A DNA stretch of 64,000 nucleotides from Micromonospora haikouensis (GTDB lineage: Bacteria > Actinomycetota > Actinomycetes > Mycobacteriales > Micromonosporaceae). The stretch's first letter is position 1, and each line of letters opens with the position of its first letter. Below the pieces are notes generated by a model. It did not search any database. It saw only the letters and a program-made list of their open reading frames with translations, and was not told where the DNA came from. Both the position numbers and the translations under genes were made by a program. The stretch lies in assembly GCF_900091595.1 (NCBI RefSeq), contig NZ_FMCW01000001.1, forward strand, positions 157,706 through 221,705. Reading direction: 5' to 3'. Of this stretch, positions 8,137 to 16,388 are shown piece after piece.

Positions 8137-8197
8137 GGGCCGAGCCGGCGTGGACGCTCCCGCCGGGCCTGCGGGAGGTCGAGTGGAAACCCTGGCG

Positions 8198-8902
8198 ATG
8201 CACATCTCCAACGGCATCGTGAACGGCCCGGTCGCTGCCGTCTTCGCCGCGTTCGCCCTGGCCGTGCTGACCCTCTGCGTGCTGCGCGGCCGGCGCGACC
8301 TCGACGACCGGCTCGCCCCGATGGCCGGGCTCGTCGCCGCGTTCATCTTCGCCGTCCAGATGCTCAACTTCCCGATCTTCACCGCCGGGGTGAGCGGCCA
8401 CCTGCTCGGCGGCGCGCTCGCCGCGCTGCTGGTCGGCCCGTGGGTCGGCGCGCTCTGCGTGGCGGTCGTGCTGGTCGTGCAGGCGCTGGTCTTCGGCGAC
8501 GGCGGGGTGGCGATGCTCGGCCTCAACGTCACCAACATGGCGGTCCTCGGCACCGCGGCGGCGTACCTGCTGATCGCCCTGCTGCTGCGGGTGCTGCCGC
8601 GCACCCCGGCCGGCCTCGCCGTGACGGCCTTCGTCTCGGCGCTGGTCAGCGTCGTGGTCGCGTCGCAGGGCTTCGTGCTCCAGTACTGGCTGGGCGGCAC
8701 CACCGACCTGGGCGGCAACCTCGCCGGCCTGGCCGGCACGATGGCCGGCGTCCACCTGCTCATCGGCATCGGCGAGGGCCTGATCACCGCGACCACGGTG
8801 GTCACCGTCGCCAAGGTCCGCCCCGATCTGGTGTACGCGCTGCGCGCCCTCAGGCCGGCCGCGCCGGCTCCCGTCGTCCCGGTCGCCGGAGGTGCCCGAT
8901 GA
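8198..8902 (+). CDS. cbiM: ECF transporter S component CbiM (cobalt/nickel)
   Basis: Substrate-specific membrane subunit (234 residues, about seven transmembrane helices) of an energy-coupling-factor importer for Co2+ or Ni2+. The ATG at 8198 gives the N-terminus MHISNGIVNG; the His directly after Met is the metal ligand in CbiM/NikM proteins, which strongly favours this start over GTG 8183, although a GGAGG lies closer to that GTG. The family normally has Asp or Glu where this protein has Asn5. First gene of cbiMNQO with ATGA overlap to cbiN. The Nur-like operator suggests the real cargo is nickel or that both metals are carried. Confidence 0.88.
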   Translation: MHISNGIVNGPVAAVFAAFALAVLTLCVLRGRRDLDDRLAPMAGLVAAFIFAVQMLNFPIFTAGVSGHLLGGALAALLVGPWVGALCVAVVLVVQALVFGDGGVAMLGLNVTNMAVLGTAAAYLLIALLLRVLPRTPAGLAVTAFVSALVSVVVASQGFVLQYWLGGTTDLGGNLAGLAGTMAGVHLLIGIGEGLITATTVVTVAKVRPDLVYALRALRPAAPAPVVPVAGGAR

Positions 8903-9342
8903 GCAAGCGTCCCTGGGGTTTCGTCGTCGGCGGGCTGCTGGTCGCCCTGCTGCTGGCGGGCGTGGTGAGCAACTACGCCTCCTCGCACCCCGACGGGCTG
9001 GACTCGTCGCTGCTCAAGGGCTGCACGGTCGACGCCGAGGGGGAGATCACGGGCGGCAGCTGCCCCGCCCAGCAGGAGCGCGACCACGAGCTGGCCGACA
9101 GCCCGCTGGCCGACTACGGCGTCCGCGGCCTCGACAACGACTTCCTCTCCACCGGCCTGTCCGGGGTGCTCGGCGTGCTGCTCACCTTCGCCGTGGGCGG
9201 CGGCGTCTTCTGGCTGCTGCGCCGCCGCGGCGCGCAGCCACCGACCGCCGGCGCGCAGTCGCCGACGGCCGACGCGCAGTCGACGACCGCCGGCCCGCAG
9301 CCGCCGGCCGACGACGCGTCGCGCGCCGCGCGGTCCCGGTAG
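8899..9342 (+). CDS. cbiN: CbiN-like PDGLE-domain subunit of the ECF metal transporter
   Basis: Small membrane subunit (147 residues) that activates CbiM in cobalt/nickel ECF systems. Two transmembrane helices (about residues 5-26 and 85-108) flank an extracytoplasmic loop containing SSHPDGLDSS, the PDGLE-type motif of CbiN and NikN. The loop also holds two Cys (KGCTV and GSCPAQ), which could form a disulfide. The C-terminal 35 residues are a Pro/Ala/Thr repeat (PTAGAQSPTADAQ) absent from standard CbiN. The start overlaps the cbiM stop by 4 nt. Confidence 0.85.
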   Translation: MSKRPWGFVVGGLLVALLLAGVVSNYASSHPDGLDSSLLKGCTVDAEGEITGGSCPAQQERDHELADSPLADYGVRGLDNDFLSTGLSGVLGVLLTFAVGGGVFWLLRRRGAQPPTAGAQSPTADAQSTTAGPQPPADDASRAARSR

Positions 9343-9353
9343 GCGGCCCGTCG

Positions 9354-10124
9354 ATGGGGGCCGGTCACGCGCACGTGCTCTACCGGGAGGCGACCTCCCC
9401 GGTGCACCGCCTGCCGCCGGAGGTGAAGATCGCCGCGATGGTGCTGTTCACCCTCGCCGTGGTGGCCACCCCGCGCACGGCGTTCTGGGCGTTCGGCGGG
9501 TACGCCTTGCTGGTCGCCGCCGTGGCCGCGCTGGCCCGGGTCGGGCCGGGCTGGCTGCTCAGCCGCGCGGCGATCGAGCTGCCGTTCGTGCTCTTCGCGG
9601 TCGCGCTGCCGTTCCTCGGTGCGGGCGAGCGGGTCGAGGTGGCCGGGCTGGCCCTGTCCGTCGACGGGCTGCTCGGCGGCTGGAACATCGTCGCGAAGGG
9701 CACGCTGGGGGTGCTCGCGTCGCTCCTGCTGGCCGCGACCACGACGACGCGGGACCTGATCGTCGGCCTGGACCGGCTGCGCTGCCCGCAGATCGTCACC
9801 CAGATCGCCACGTTCATGCTCCGCTACCTGGACGTGCTGGTCGGCGAGGCCCGCCGGATGCGGGTGGCCCGGGTCTCCCGGGGCGACGACCCGCGCTTCC
9901 TGTGGCAGTTGCGCGGCTTCGCCGCCGGGGTCGGCGCGCTGTTCCTGCGCGCGTTCGAGCGCGGCGAGCGGGTCTACCTGGCGATGCTGTCGCGCGGCTA
10001 CTCCGGCCGGATGCCGGCGGTGTGGCAGGGGGCGGGCGCGGCGAGCGCGGGGCAGTGGCTGGTCGGGGCGACGGTGCCGCTGGTCGCGGCCGGGATCGCC
10101 GCGACCGCCGTCGCCCTGACATGA
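9354..10124 (+). CDS. cbiQ: ECF transporter T component CbiQ
   Basis: Transmembrane coupling subunit (256 residues) linking CbiM/N to the ATPase. It shows a hydrophobic profile of five or six helices and two cytoplasmic Ala-Arg-Gly-type coupling motifs (EARRMRVARVSRG and LSRGYSGR), which are the contact helices for the ATPase. The N-terminal HVLYREATSPVHRLPPEVK is typical of CbiQ from Co/Ni systems. It begins 12 nt after cbiN and overlaps cbiO by 4 nt. Confidence 0.9.
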   Translation: MGAGHAHVLYREATSPVHRLPPEVKIAAMVLFTLAVVATPRTAFWAFGGYALLVAAVAALARVGPGWLLSRAAIELPFVLFAVALPFLGAGERVEVAGLALSVDGLLGGWNIVAKGTLGVLASLLLAATTTTRDLIVGLDRLRCPQIVTQIATFMLRYLDVLVGEARRMRVARVSRGDDPRFLWQLRGFAAGVGALFLRAFERGERVYLAMLSRGYSGRMPAVWQGAGAASAGQWLVGATVPLVAAGIAATAVALT

Positions 10125-10879
10125 TCGGGGACGTGCAGAACCCGGCTCCCCCCTCCCTGGACGTGCGCGGTGTCCGGTACGCGTACCCGGACGGGCACGT
10201 CGCCCTGCACGGGGTCGACCTGACCGTGGCGCGCGGCGGACGGGTGGCGCTGCTCGGGCCCAACGGCGCGGGCAAGACGACGCTGGTGCTGCACCTCAAC
10301 GGCATCCTCACCGCCGCCGAGGGCTCGGTGAGCGTCGGCGGGCTGACGGTGAGCCGCGACCGGGACACCCTCGCGGAGATCCGCCGCCGGGTCGGGATCG
10401 TCTTCCAGGACCCGGACGACCAGCTCTTCCTGCCCACGGTCGCCGAGGACGTGGCGTTCGGCCCGGCCAACCTGGGCCTGCGCGGGGCCGAGCTGGCCGC
10501 CCGGGTCGACGAAGCACTCGCGGCGGTGGGGATGGGCGAGCACCGGGACCGGGCCCCGCACCACCTGTCGTTCGGGCAGCGCCGCCGGGTGGCGGTGGCC
10601 ACCGTGCTGGCCATGCACCCGGAGATCCTGGTGCTGGACGAGCCGTCGTCCAACCTCGACCCGGCGGCCCGCCGGGAGCTGGCCGAGATCCTGCGCGGCC
10701 TGCCGGTGACCCTGCTGATGGTCACGCACGACCTGCCGTACGCGCTGGAGCTGTGCGACCGGTCGGTGATCCTCGACGGCGGGCGCATCGTCGCCGACGC
10801 CGACACCCGGGAGTTGCTGGCCGACCGGGAGCTGCTGGCGGCGCACCGCCTGGAGCTGCCCTACGGCTTCACCCCCTGA
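10121..10879 (+). CDS. cbiO: ECF transporter ATP-binding subunit CbiO
   Basis: ABC ATPase (252 residues) powering the cobalt/nickel importer. Walker A GPNGAGKTT is at about residue 46, the Q-loop is in IVFQDPDDQLF (typical of ECF ATPases), the signature is LSFGQRRRVA, Walker B is ILVLDEPSSNLD and the switch His is in VTHD. Only one ATPase gene is present, so the module would use a homodimer. The last gene of the operon overlaps by 11 bp the 3' end of the oppositely oriented membrane-protein gene. Confidence 0.93.
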   Translation: MIGDVQNPAPPSLDVRGVRYAYPDGHVALHGVDLTVARGGRVALLGPNGAGKTTLVLHLNGILTAAEGSVSVGGLTVSRDRDTLAEIRRRVGIVFQDPDDQLFLPTVAEDVAFGPANLGLRGAELAARVDEALAAVGMGEHRDRAPHHLSFGQRRRVAVATVLAMHPEILVLDEPSSNLDPAARRELAEILRGLPVTLLMVTHDLPYALELCDRSVILDGGRIVADADTRELLADRELLAAHRLELPYGFTP

Positions 10880-12038
10880 CCGGCTCCGTCACGTCGGGGG
10901 TGGGGCGGGGACTCCCCGGGTGGGCGGCGGCGCGGAGGCGGAGCAGGCCGGCCGCCGTGGCGCCGGCCCCCGTGGCCAGGATCACCACGAGCAGGGTGCG
11001 GGCCAGCCCGCCGGGCCAGGGGAGCGGGGGGACCGAGCGGGCGAGGACGGCGACGTTGGTGACCCCGGCGAACAGGGCGAGGCACCCCCCGGCCAACGCG
11101 AGGGCGAAGTCGGCGGCGGGGCGGCGGGCCAGCGCGTACCCGCCCGCCGCGAGCGCGCCGAGGCCGGTGAGCAGCGCCCAGATCTGCCCGCCGAGCAGGC
11201 CCAGCAGCACGCCGCCGACGCCCGTGGCGCCCGCGTCCAGCTCCCGGCCCACGGTGAACACGATCGCGGCGACCCCGCCGGCCGCCAGCGCCGCGCCGGC
11301 GCCGGCGAGCGCCCGCGCCCCGAGCGGGGTGCCGGCCGCCAGCAGCCCGGCGGAGCCGACCAGCAGGAAGCCGAGCGTGGTCGCCACCCACCAGGGGTAC
11401 GCGTCGGGCGGCGGCACCCAGTCGAGGGTGCCCCGGATCTCCACCGGCTCGGCGCCGTCGCGCAGCGGCACCACCCAGTCCCGCACCCGCTGCTCACGGG
11501 TCGGGTCGGCGCGCACCACCGCCGGCGGGGCCGGCTCCTGCCAGCGGGCCCGCCGGTCGTGCCAGCGGGCCGTCGGCCCGTCGCCGACGCGCCGCCAGTC
11601 CGGGGCGGCGGCCGGGTCCGCCTGGGCGGGCAGGGCCGTGTCCCCGGCGAGGGTCCGGTTCAGGTACGTCGCCGGGGAGCGGCTGTTCTCGTAGACCCCG
11701 TCCGGCCCGACGCGCAGGTACGGCTCGCCGGTGTAGCCGATCACCTCGATCGGCCGCCCGGTGCGGTTGACCAGCTCCAGCCGCGCCCCGCCCTCCACGA
11801 CGCGGGCGGTCAGCCCGGGCCGGTCCGGTGCGACGCCGGTCACCTCGGCCCGGTAGTCCGTGCCGTCGGGCGACTCCCCGCCGTGCGCGGCGGCCGGCGT
11901 CGCCGTGGCGAGCGCGGCGACCAGCCCGACGAGCACGCCGGCCAGCCGGGCGACGACGGCCGGCCCGGCCACGCCGGCGCGGCGGTCCAGCCCGGCCGGG
12001 CGGTCCAGCCCGGCGCGGCGCGGCGGAGCGGGGATCAC
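10869..12038 (-). CDS. Unrecognised membrane protein with a predicted mature N-terminal His
   Basis: I do not recognise a named family. The 389-residue protein starts with a basic region and a signal-type segment (about residues 29-51) ending PAAA, and the next residue is H52 (HGGESPDG). An extracytoplasmic domain of about 190 residues follows, with VELVNRTGR-like beta-sandwich features, YTGEPYLRVGPDGVYENS and several Trp. Five or six transmembrane helices fill residues about 250-380. A mature N-terminal His after an A-x-A cleavage site is also seen in the CopC-CopD and YcnI proteins across the divergent promoter region, hinting at a copper-binding role. The GTG start overlaps the stop of the dsbA-like gene (GTGA), so it is translationally coupled. 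Confidence 0.75.
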   Translation of the reverse strand: MIPAPPRRAGLDRPAGLDRRAGVAGPAVVARLAGVLVGLVAALATATPAAAHGGESPDGTDYRAEVTGVAPDRPGLTARVVEGGARLELVNRTGRPIEVIGYTGEPYLRVGPDGVYENSRSPATYLNRTLAGDTALPAQADPAAAPDWRRVGDGPTARWHDRRARWQEPAPPAVVRADPTREQRVRDWVVPLRDGAEPVEIRGTLDWVPPPDAYPWWVATTLGFLLVGSAGLLAAGTPLGARALAGAGAALAAGGVAAIVFTVGRELDAGATGVGGVLLGLLGGQIWALLTGLGALAAGGYALARRPAADFALALAGGCLALFAGVTNVAVLARSVPPLPWPGGLARTLLVVILATGAGATAAGLLRLRAAAHPGSPRPTPDVTEPVRG

Positions 12039-12754
12039 TTGCTGGCCGCCGCCACCGCCGCCGTGAGGCCCGCGGGCGACCGGTCGGCGACCTCCGCGCC
12101 GTTGACCTTGACGGTGGGCGTGCCGGTGACGCCGGCCCGGCTCGCGTCGTCGGTGACGTGCTCGGTCCACGCCTTGTACGTCCCGTCGGAGACGCAGGAG
12201 GCGAAGTCGTCCCGGTTCAGCCCGACGCCCGCGCCGATGTCGACCAGCTCGTCGTCGCTCAGCCCCGCGCCGCCCTCGGGCGGCTGCTTGGCGAACAGCG
12301 CCTTCGCGTACTCCTGGAACTTGCCGCCCTTCGCGGCGCAGCCGGAGGCGGCGGAGGAGCGGGTGGAGTATTCGGTCGTGGAGAACCGGTTGAGGTAGGC
12401 CACGGGGTGGAACACCACCCGCGCCTTGCCCTCGCTGACGAGCTGGTCGATCGTCGCGCCGCTGGTCTGCTGGAACTGGTTGCAGGCGGGGCAGAGGAAG
12501 TCCTCGTACAGGTCGATGGTGACCGGGCCCGTCCCGTACGCGATGCCGGTGCCGGCCTCGGTCGCGCCCGGCGGGGCGGTGAAGGTGTCGGAGCGCTGGC
12601 TGGACCAGACGGCCCAGCCGATCCCGCCGGCGATGACCAGCACGGCGACCGCCACCAGCGACGTCCAGAGGGTGCGCTTGCGCCGGCGCTCCCGGGCCAG
12701 CTGCTCGCGGACCACCCGGGCGGCGTCCTTCTGCCCCTTGCGACTACTCATCAT
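12035..12754 (-). CDS. Membrane-anchored DsbA-like thiol oxidoreductase
   Basis: A 239-residue thioredoxin-fold protein anchored by one helix (about residues 30-50) with the catalytic domain outside. The active site is C88-P-A-C91 in YEDFLCPACNQF, the cis-Pro loop is GVTGTPTVKV, and two further Cys (in SGCAA and ASCVSDG) could form a structural disulfide. It belongs to the DsbA/BdbD-like thioredoxin_4 group, which makes or shuffles disulfides in exported proteins. Its gene overlaps the MauE-like gene by 11 bp and the downstream membrane gene by 4 bp, so the three are one operon; a MauE partner could supply electrons or oxidising power across the membrane. Confidence 0.87.
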   Translation of the reverse strand: MMSSRKGQKDAARVVREQLARERRRKRTLWTSLVAVAVLVIAGGIGWAVWSSQRSDTFTAPPGATEAGTGIAYGTGPVTIDLYEDFLCPACNQFQQTSGATIDQLVSEGKARVVFHPVAYLNRFSTTEYSTRSSAASGCAAKGGKFQEYAKALFAKQPPEGGAGLSDDELVDIGAGVGLNRDDFASCVSDGTYKAWTEHVTDDASRAGVTGTPTVKVNGAEVADRSPAGLTAAVAAASK

Positions 12755-13265
12755 CGTCCTCCACCGGTGGGCCCGCGAGCCAGCCGTCGACGGAGACGGG
12801 GGTGCGGGGCCAGATCAGCAGGAACCCGGCCAGGGCCAGGAATCCCAGGTCCCGGAGGATCTCCGGGAGGTAGCTCGGTGCCTGCCCGGCGGCGAGCTGC
12901 CCGCCGCTGCCGAAGCAGCCGCAGTCGATGGCCAGGCCGCGCGACCAGGCCGAGGCGATGCCGGCGACGAAGACGACCAGCAGGGCCGCCGAGATCCCGG
13001 CGGCCAGGCGGGTGGCCAGGCCGAACAGCAGCAGCGCCCCGAGGGCCAGCTCGACGAAGGGCAGCGCCGCGCCGATCACGGTCGCGACGTCGTACGGCAT
13101 GACCTGGTACGCGTTGACGGCACGCCCGGAGGCGGCCAGGTCGCCGACCTTGGCCCCGCCGGCGATCAGCCAGACGGCGGCCAGGCCGAGCCGGGCGGCG
13201 ACGCCGAGCCAGGGCCGGACGGCGGCCCAACGGGCGGCCCCGGTGTGCGATGCGGTCACGGTCAT
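12744..13265 (-). CDS. MauE/DoxX-family membrane redox protein
   Basis: A 173-residue protein with four transmembrane helices. The motif AIDCGCFGSGG (C115 and C117) before the last helix is the hallmark of MauE-type methylamine-utilisation redox proteins, and AGGAKVGDLAASGRAVNAY is typical of the DoxX-like fold. MauE proteins are thought to transfer thiol redox equivalents across the membrane to periplasmic thioredoxin-like partners; here the partner would be the adjacent DsbA-like protein. No methylamine genes are nearby, so this is a generic redox role. It lies 68 bp downstream of the ECF sigma gene, probably in the same transcript. Confidence 0.82.
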   Translation of the reverse strand: MTVTASHTGAARWAAVRPWLGVAARLGLAAVWLIAGGAKVGDLAASGRAVNAYQVMPYDVATVIGAALPFVELALGALLLFGLATRLAAGISAALLVVFVAGIASAWSRGLAIDCGCFGSGGQLAAGQAPSYLPEILRDLGFLALAGFLLIWPRTPVSVDGWLAGPPVEDDDE

Positions 13266-13333
13266 TGGTCGTCCCGGGCCCGGCGGAGGTTCCCCGTCGC
13301 GCAGGAGTTCCCGGTCACGGCCGGCGTTTCCGG

Positions 13334-13948
13334 TCATCCGGCCAGGGCGTCGCCGGCCGCCTCGACCAGGTCGTGGCGGGCCCGGGCCACGCGGGAGCGG
13401 ATGGTGCCGACCGGCACCCCCTCCACGGCGGCGGCCTCGGCGTACGACAGGCCGAGCAGTTGGGTGAGCACGAACGCCCCCCGCCGCTCGGCGGGCAGCC
13501 GGCGCACCAGGTCGGCTGCGCCGAGCTGCCCGGCGGGGTCCGGGTGCGGCAGGTCGGTGTGGGCGTGGCTGGCCAGCCGTTCGGCGAGCCGGCGGCGGCG
13601 GACCACGACGCGCAGGTGGTCGGCGCAGGCGCGGCGGGCGATGCCGAGCAGCCAGGTGCGGGCGCTGGACCGCCCCGCGAAGGCGGGCAGCGCCCGGAAC
13701 GCCCGCAGGTAGGTCTCCTGGGTGAGATCGTCGGCGGTGTCGGGGTCGACCAGCGCGGCGGCGAACCGCCACACCTCGGCCTGGGTGGCCCGGACGAACG
13801 CCGCCTGGGCGGCCGGGTCGCCGTCGCGGGCGGCCAGCGCCCAGCCGGTCGCCGGGTCGGGCTCGCGTGCGGTCGCCGGGTCGGGGGCACGACTGCGGGC
13901 CGGGTCGGTGGGACCGTCGGCGGCGGGCTCGCGCGGCGCGGGGATCAC
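13334..13948 (-). CDS. ECF RNA polymerase sigma factor
   Basis: A 204-residue sigma-70 family protein of the extracytoplasmic-function type with only regions 2 and 4. Region 2 has DDLTQETYLRAFRALPAF, and region 4 has LLGLSYAEAAAVEGVPVGTI with an R-rich recognition helix. The first 45 residues are a Pro/Ala/Asp-rich extension. Start GTG 13948 is the most plausible in a frame that stays open far upstream. It heads a leftward operon with the MauE-like, DsbA-like and novel membrane genes. The divergent gene encodes a zinc-finger membrane protein that is probably its anti-sigma factor, an unusual split arrangement. Confidence 0.88.
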   Translation of the reverse strand: MIPAPREPAADGPTDPARSRAPDPATAREPDPATGWALAARDGDPAAQAAFVRATQAEVWRFAAALVDPDTADDLTQETYLRAFRALPAFAGRSSARTWLLGIARRACADHLRVVVRRRRLAERLASHAHTDLPHPDPAGQLGAADLVRRLPAERRGAFVLTQLLGLSYAEAAAVEGVPVGTIRSRVARARHDLVEAAGDALAG

Positions 13949-14056
13949 GTCAGACCACGGTACGCGGCGTGCCGGCGGTGGGCAGGGTCCTTCGACCCTT
14001 CCGATGACGTGGCACACTCCGGGAACTTTTCCGGTGCGCCGCCCGACCACCCTCCT

Positions 14057-14716
14057 ATGACTTGCGACGACGTCCGCGTGGCACTGTCGGCGCGGCTCGA
14101 CGGCGAGGACCCACAGGCGTCGCCGGCGGCGCTGGACGCACACACCGGCTCCTGCCCCGACTGCCGGTCCTGGCTGGCCAGCGCCGAGCAGGTGACCCGG
14201 TTCACCCGGCTGCGCCCGGTGCGGGTGCCCGACCTCACCGCGTCCGTGCTGGCGGCGGTCGCCGCCGAGCGGGCCACGGCACGGGCCGCCGCCGCCGCGA
14301 CCGTGCGCGCCCGACGCCAGCTCCTGCGGGTGGCCGTGGCGGTGGCCGCGGTCGCCCAGCTCGCCGTGGCGCTGCCCGTCCTGGTCGGCGGCTTCGGGGT
14401 GGGCGCGGACGCGCACACCGGCCGCGAGATGGCCTCGTTCGACGTGGCGCTCGCGGTGGGCTTCGCCCTCGCGGCGTGGCGGCCGGAGCGGGCCCGGGCC
14501 TTCCTGCCGGTGGCCCTGGTGCTGGCGCTCTGCCTGGCGGCCACCAGCGCGCTGGACATCGCCAACTCGACCACCGCCCTGGTGCACGAGGCCGGACACC
14601 TGGCGGCCGTCGTGCAGGCGGGCCTGCTGTGGGCCCTGGGGCGCGCCGGCGGCGAGCCGAACCGCCCGCTGGGGCTCGCCGATCGGCCGGTTCATCGGCG
14701 AGCATGGCCGGCATGA
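14057..14716 (+). CDS. Zinc-finger (zf-HC2) membrane protein, probable anti-sigma factor
   Basis: A 219-residue protein with an N-terminal anti-sigma zinc motif H29-x3-C33-x2-C36 (HTGSCPDC) and an additional Cys3, followed by a linker and four or five hydrophobic segments from about residue 98. ZAS-domain proteins of this type sequester ECF sigma factors at the membrane. The divergent ECF sigma gene starts 108 bp away, making it the likely partner. The C-terminal membrane region, with HEAGHLAAVVQAGLLWALGR, is larger than in a minimal anti-sigma and could sense a signal. The stop overlaps the copC-copD ATG by 4 nt, tying it to copper genes. A GGGAAC at 14021-14026 is a candidate ECF -35 element. 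Confidence 0.75.
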   Translation: MTCDDVRVALSARLDGEDPQASPAALDAHTGSCPDCRSWLASAEQVTRFTRLRPVRVPDLTASVLAAVAAERATARAAAAATVRARRQLLRVAVAVAAVAQLAVALPVLVGGFGVGADAHTGREMASFDVALAVGFALAAWRPERARAFLPVALVLALCLAATSALDIANSTTALVHEAGHLAAVVQAGLLWALGRAGGEPNRPLGLADRPVHRRAWPA

Positions 14717-16374
14717 CTGCTGCCACTCTCCGGCCCCCCCGCCGGCTCGCGCGCCTCGGCGCGCTCGCCGGCCTGCTCGTCACCGTCGTCGCCCTGCTGC
14801 TGGCCCCCGCCACCCCCGCGAGCGCCCACGCCGTGCTGGTGAGCAGCAGCCCGGCCGCCTCCGCCGTGGTGCCGAGCGCGCCGTCCGAGGTGGTGCTGAC
14901 GTTCAGCGAGCCGGTGCGCAAGGTGGCCGGGAAGATCCGGGTGATCGCCCCGGACGGGGCGCGGGCCGACCGGGGCGAGCCGTCGTTCTCCGACACGGTG
15001 GTGACGATCCCGGTGGACCCGTCGGCGGGGCGCGGGACGTACCTGATCAGCTACCGGGTGATCTCGGCGGACAACCACCCGATCTCCGGCGCGTTCACCT
15101 GGTCGGTGGGCGCGCCGTCGACCCCGCCGACGGACAGCGGGTCGGACACCCGGGCCGACCCGGTGGTGGAGACCGGCGTCAAGGTCGCCAAATACCTGGG
15201 CTACGCCGGTCTGCTCCTGCTGGTCGGCCCCGCGCTGGTGCTCGGCGCGCTGTGGCCGCGCCGGCTCGACCGCCGTGGCCCGGCCCGGCTCGCCTGGGTG
15301 GGGCTCGGCGTGCTGGCGTTCGCCACGCTGGCCGAGCTGTGGCTCCAGGTGCCCTACACCGCCGGCGGCGGGCTGTTCGACGTGACCGGCGCGGGCTTCG
15401 GCGACGTGCTCGGCGGCACGTACGGCACGACGCACCTGGTCCGGCTCGGCCTGCTCGCGGCGGCGGCGTTCCTGCTCCGCCCGCTCTTCGCCGGGCCGGT
15501 GGGGCGCACCGACGCGATCATCCTGGCGGTCCTCGGCGGCGCGGCGCTGTTCACCTGGCCGCTGGCCGGGCACCCGGCGGCCTCGCCCGCACCGGCGGTG
15601 TCGGTGGTGGTCGACGCGGTGCACCTGGGCAGCATGGCCGTGTGGCTGGGCGGGCTGGTGATGCTCGGCGGCTTCCTGCTGCGCCTGGCCGACGAGCGGG
15701 AGTTGGGCGCGATCCTGCCCGTCTGGTCGCGCTGGGCGGCGCTGTCGGTCGCGGCGCTGCTGCTCGCCGGCACCGTGCAGGCGCTGATCGAGGTGGCCAC
15801 CCCGTCGGCCCTGGTCGACACCACGTACGGGCGGCTGGTGCTGGCCAAGATCGCGCTGTTCGCGCTGGTGATCGGCGTGGCCGCGTACTCCCGGGCGCTG
15901 GTGCGCCGGCGCACCGCCGCGGCCCACCCGGCCCCGGTGCGCCGGGCGGTCTGGGTCGAGCTGGCGATCACGGCCGTGGTGCTCGGCGCGACGGCGACCC
16001 TGGTGCAGACCCCGCCGGCCCGCAGCGCCGCCGAGGTGGCCGGTACGCCGGACACCTTCTTCACCACCACGCTGTCCAGCCCGATCTACTCGCTCCAGGT
16101 GGAGCTGGACCCGGCCGGGCGGGGCAACAACTCGATGCACCTGTACGCGTACACGTCGGACAACCGGCCGCAGCCGGTGGCCGAGTGGAAGGCGACCGCG
16201 GCGCTGCCGTCGGCGGGCATCGAGCCGATCGACATCCCGCTGCTGCCGCTGACCGACAACCACGCGTCCGGGGAGATCAACCTGCCCGCCTCGGGGGAGT
16301 GGCAGTTCCGCTTCACCGTCCGCATTTCGGACATCGACCAGGCCACGGTGAGCGCCACCGTGCCGATCCGTTAA
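14713..16374 (+). CDS. CopC-CopD fusion copper resistance/uptake protein
   Basis: A 553-residue protein. A signal peptide ends ASA before H39, so the mature protein starts HAVLVSSSP, the copper(II)-binding N-terminal His of CopC. The CopC beta-barrel spans about 39-135 and also has D120 and H122 in SADNHPISG, the other Cu(II) ligands. Eight or so transmembrane helices (about 160-430) form a CopD domain, with conserved His in AGHPA and DAVHLGSMAVWLGG. A C-terminal extracytoplasmic domain of about 110 residues (FFTTTLSSPIYSLQ onwards) completes it, as in actinobacterial CopCD proteins. Function is copper transfer across the membrane. ATG 14713 overlaps the zf-HC2 stop; ATG 14704 is an alternative. 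Confidence 0.9.
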   Translation: MTAATLRPPRRLARLGALAGLLVTVVALLLAPATPASAHAVLVSSSPAASAVVPSAPSEVVLTFSEPVRKVAGKIRVIAPDGARADRGEPSFSDTVVTIPVDPSAGRGTYLISYRVISADNHPISGAFTWSVGAPSTPPTDSGSDTRADPVVETGVKVAKYLGYAGLLLLVGPALVLGALWPRRLDRRGPARLAWVGLGVLAFATLAELWLQVPYTAGGGLFDVTGAGFGDVLGGTYGTTHLVRLGLLAAAAFLLRPLFAGPVGRTDAIILAVLGGAALFTWPLAGHPAASPAPAVSVVVDAVHLGSMAVWLGGLVMLGGFLLRLADERELGAILPVWSRWAALSVAALLLAGTVQALIEVATPSALVDTTYGRLVLAKIALFALVIGVAAYSRALVRRRTAAAHPAPVRRAVWVELAITAVVLGATATLVQTPPARSAAEVAGTPDTFFTTTLSSPIYSLQVELDPAGRGNNSMHLYAYTSDNRPQPVAEWKATAALPSAGIEPIDIPLLPLTDNHASGEINLPASGEWQFRFTVRISDIDQATVSATVPIR

Positions 16375-16388
16375 CGAAAGGTATTCCC

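Larger units (their letters stand above)
7848..8197. other. Gene-free divergent region between bcp and cbiM
   Basis: About 350 bp without a credible gene. It holds the bcp promoter at the left end, a 24-bp tandem repeat, a long imperfect hairpin (7914-7980), a GC-only tandem repeat of about 23 bp and, at 8093-8136, a Nur-like operator with a promoter for cbiMNQO. I looked for a cobalamin riboswitch upstream of cbiM and saw no B12-box-like sequence. Confidence 0.7.

Noticed and set aside
8046-8197. Cobalamin riboswitch in front of cbiM
   Set aside because: No B12-box-like sequence or large structured leader is seen; a Nur-like operator explains the region better.
12744-13265. Methylamine utilisation locus because of MauE
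   Set aside because: No other mau genes; MauE-like proteins occur in general thiol-redox contexts and here sit beside a DsbA-like gene.
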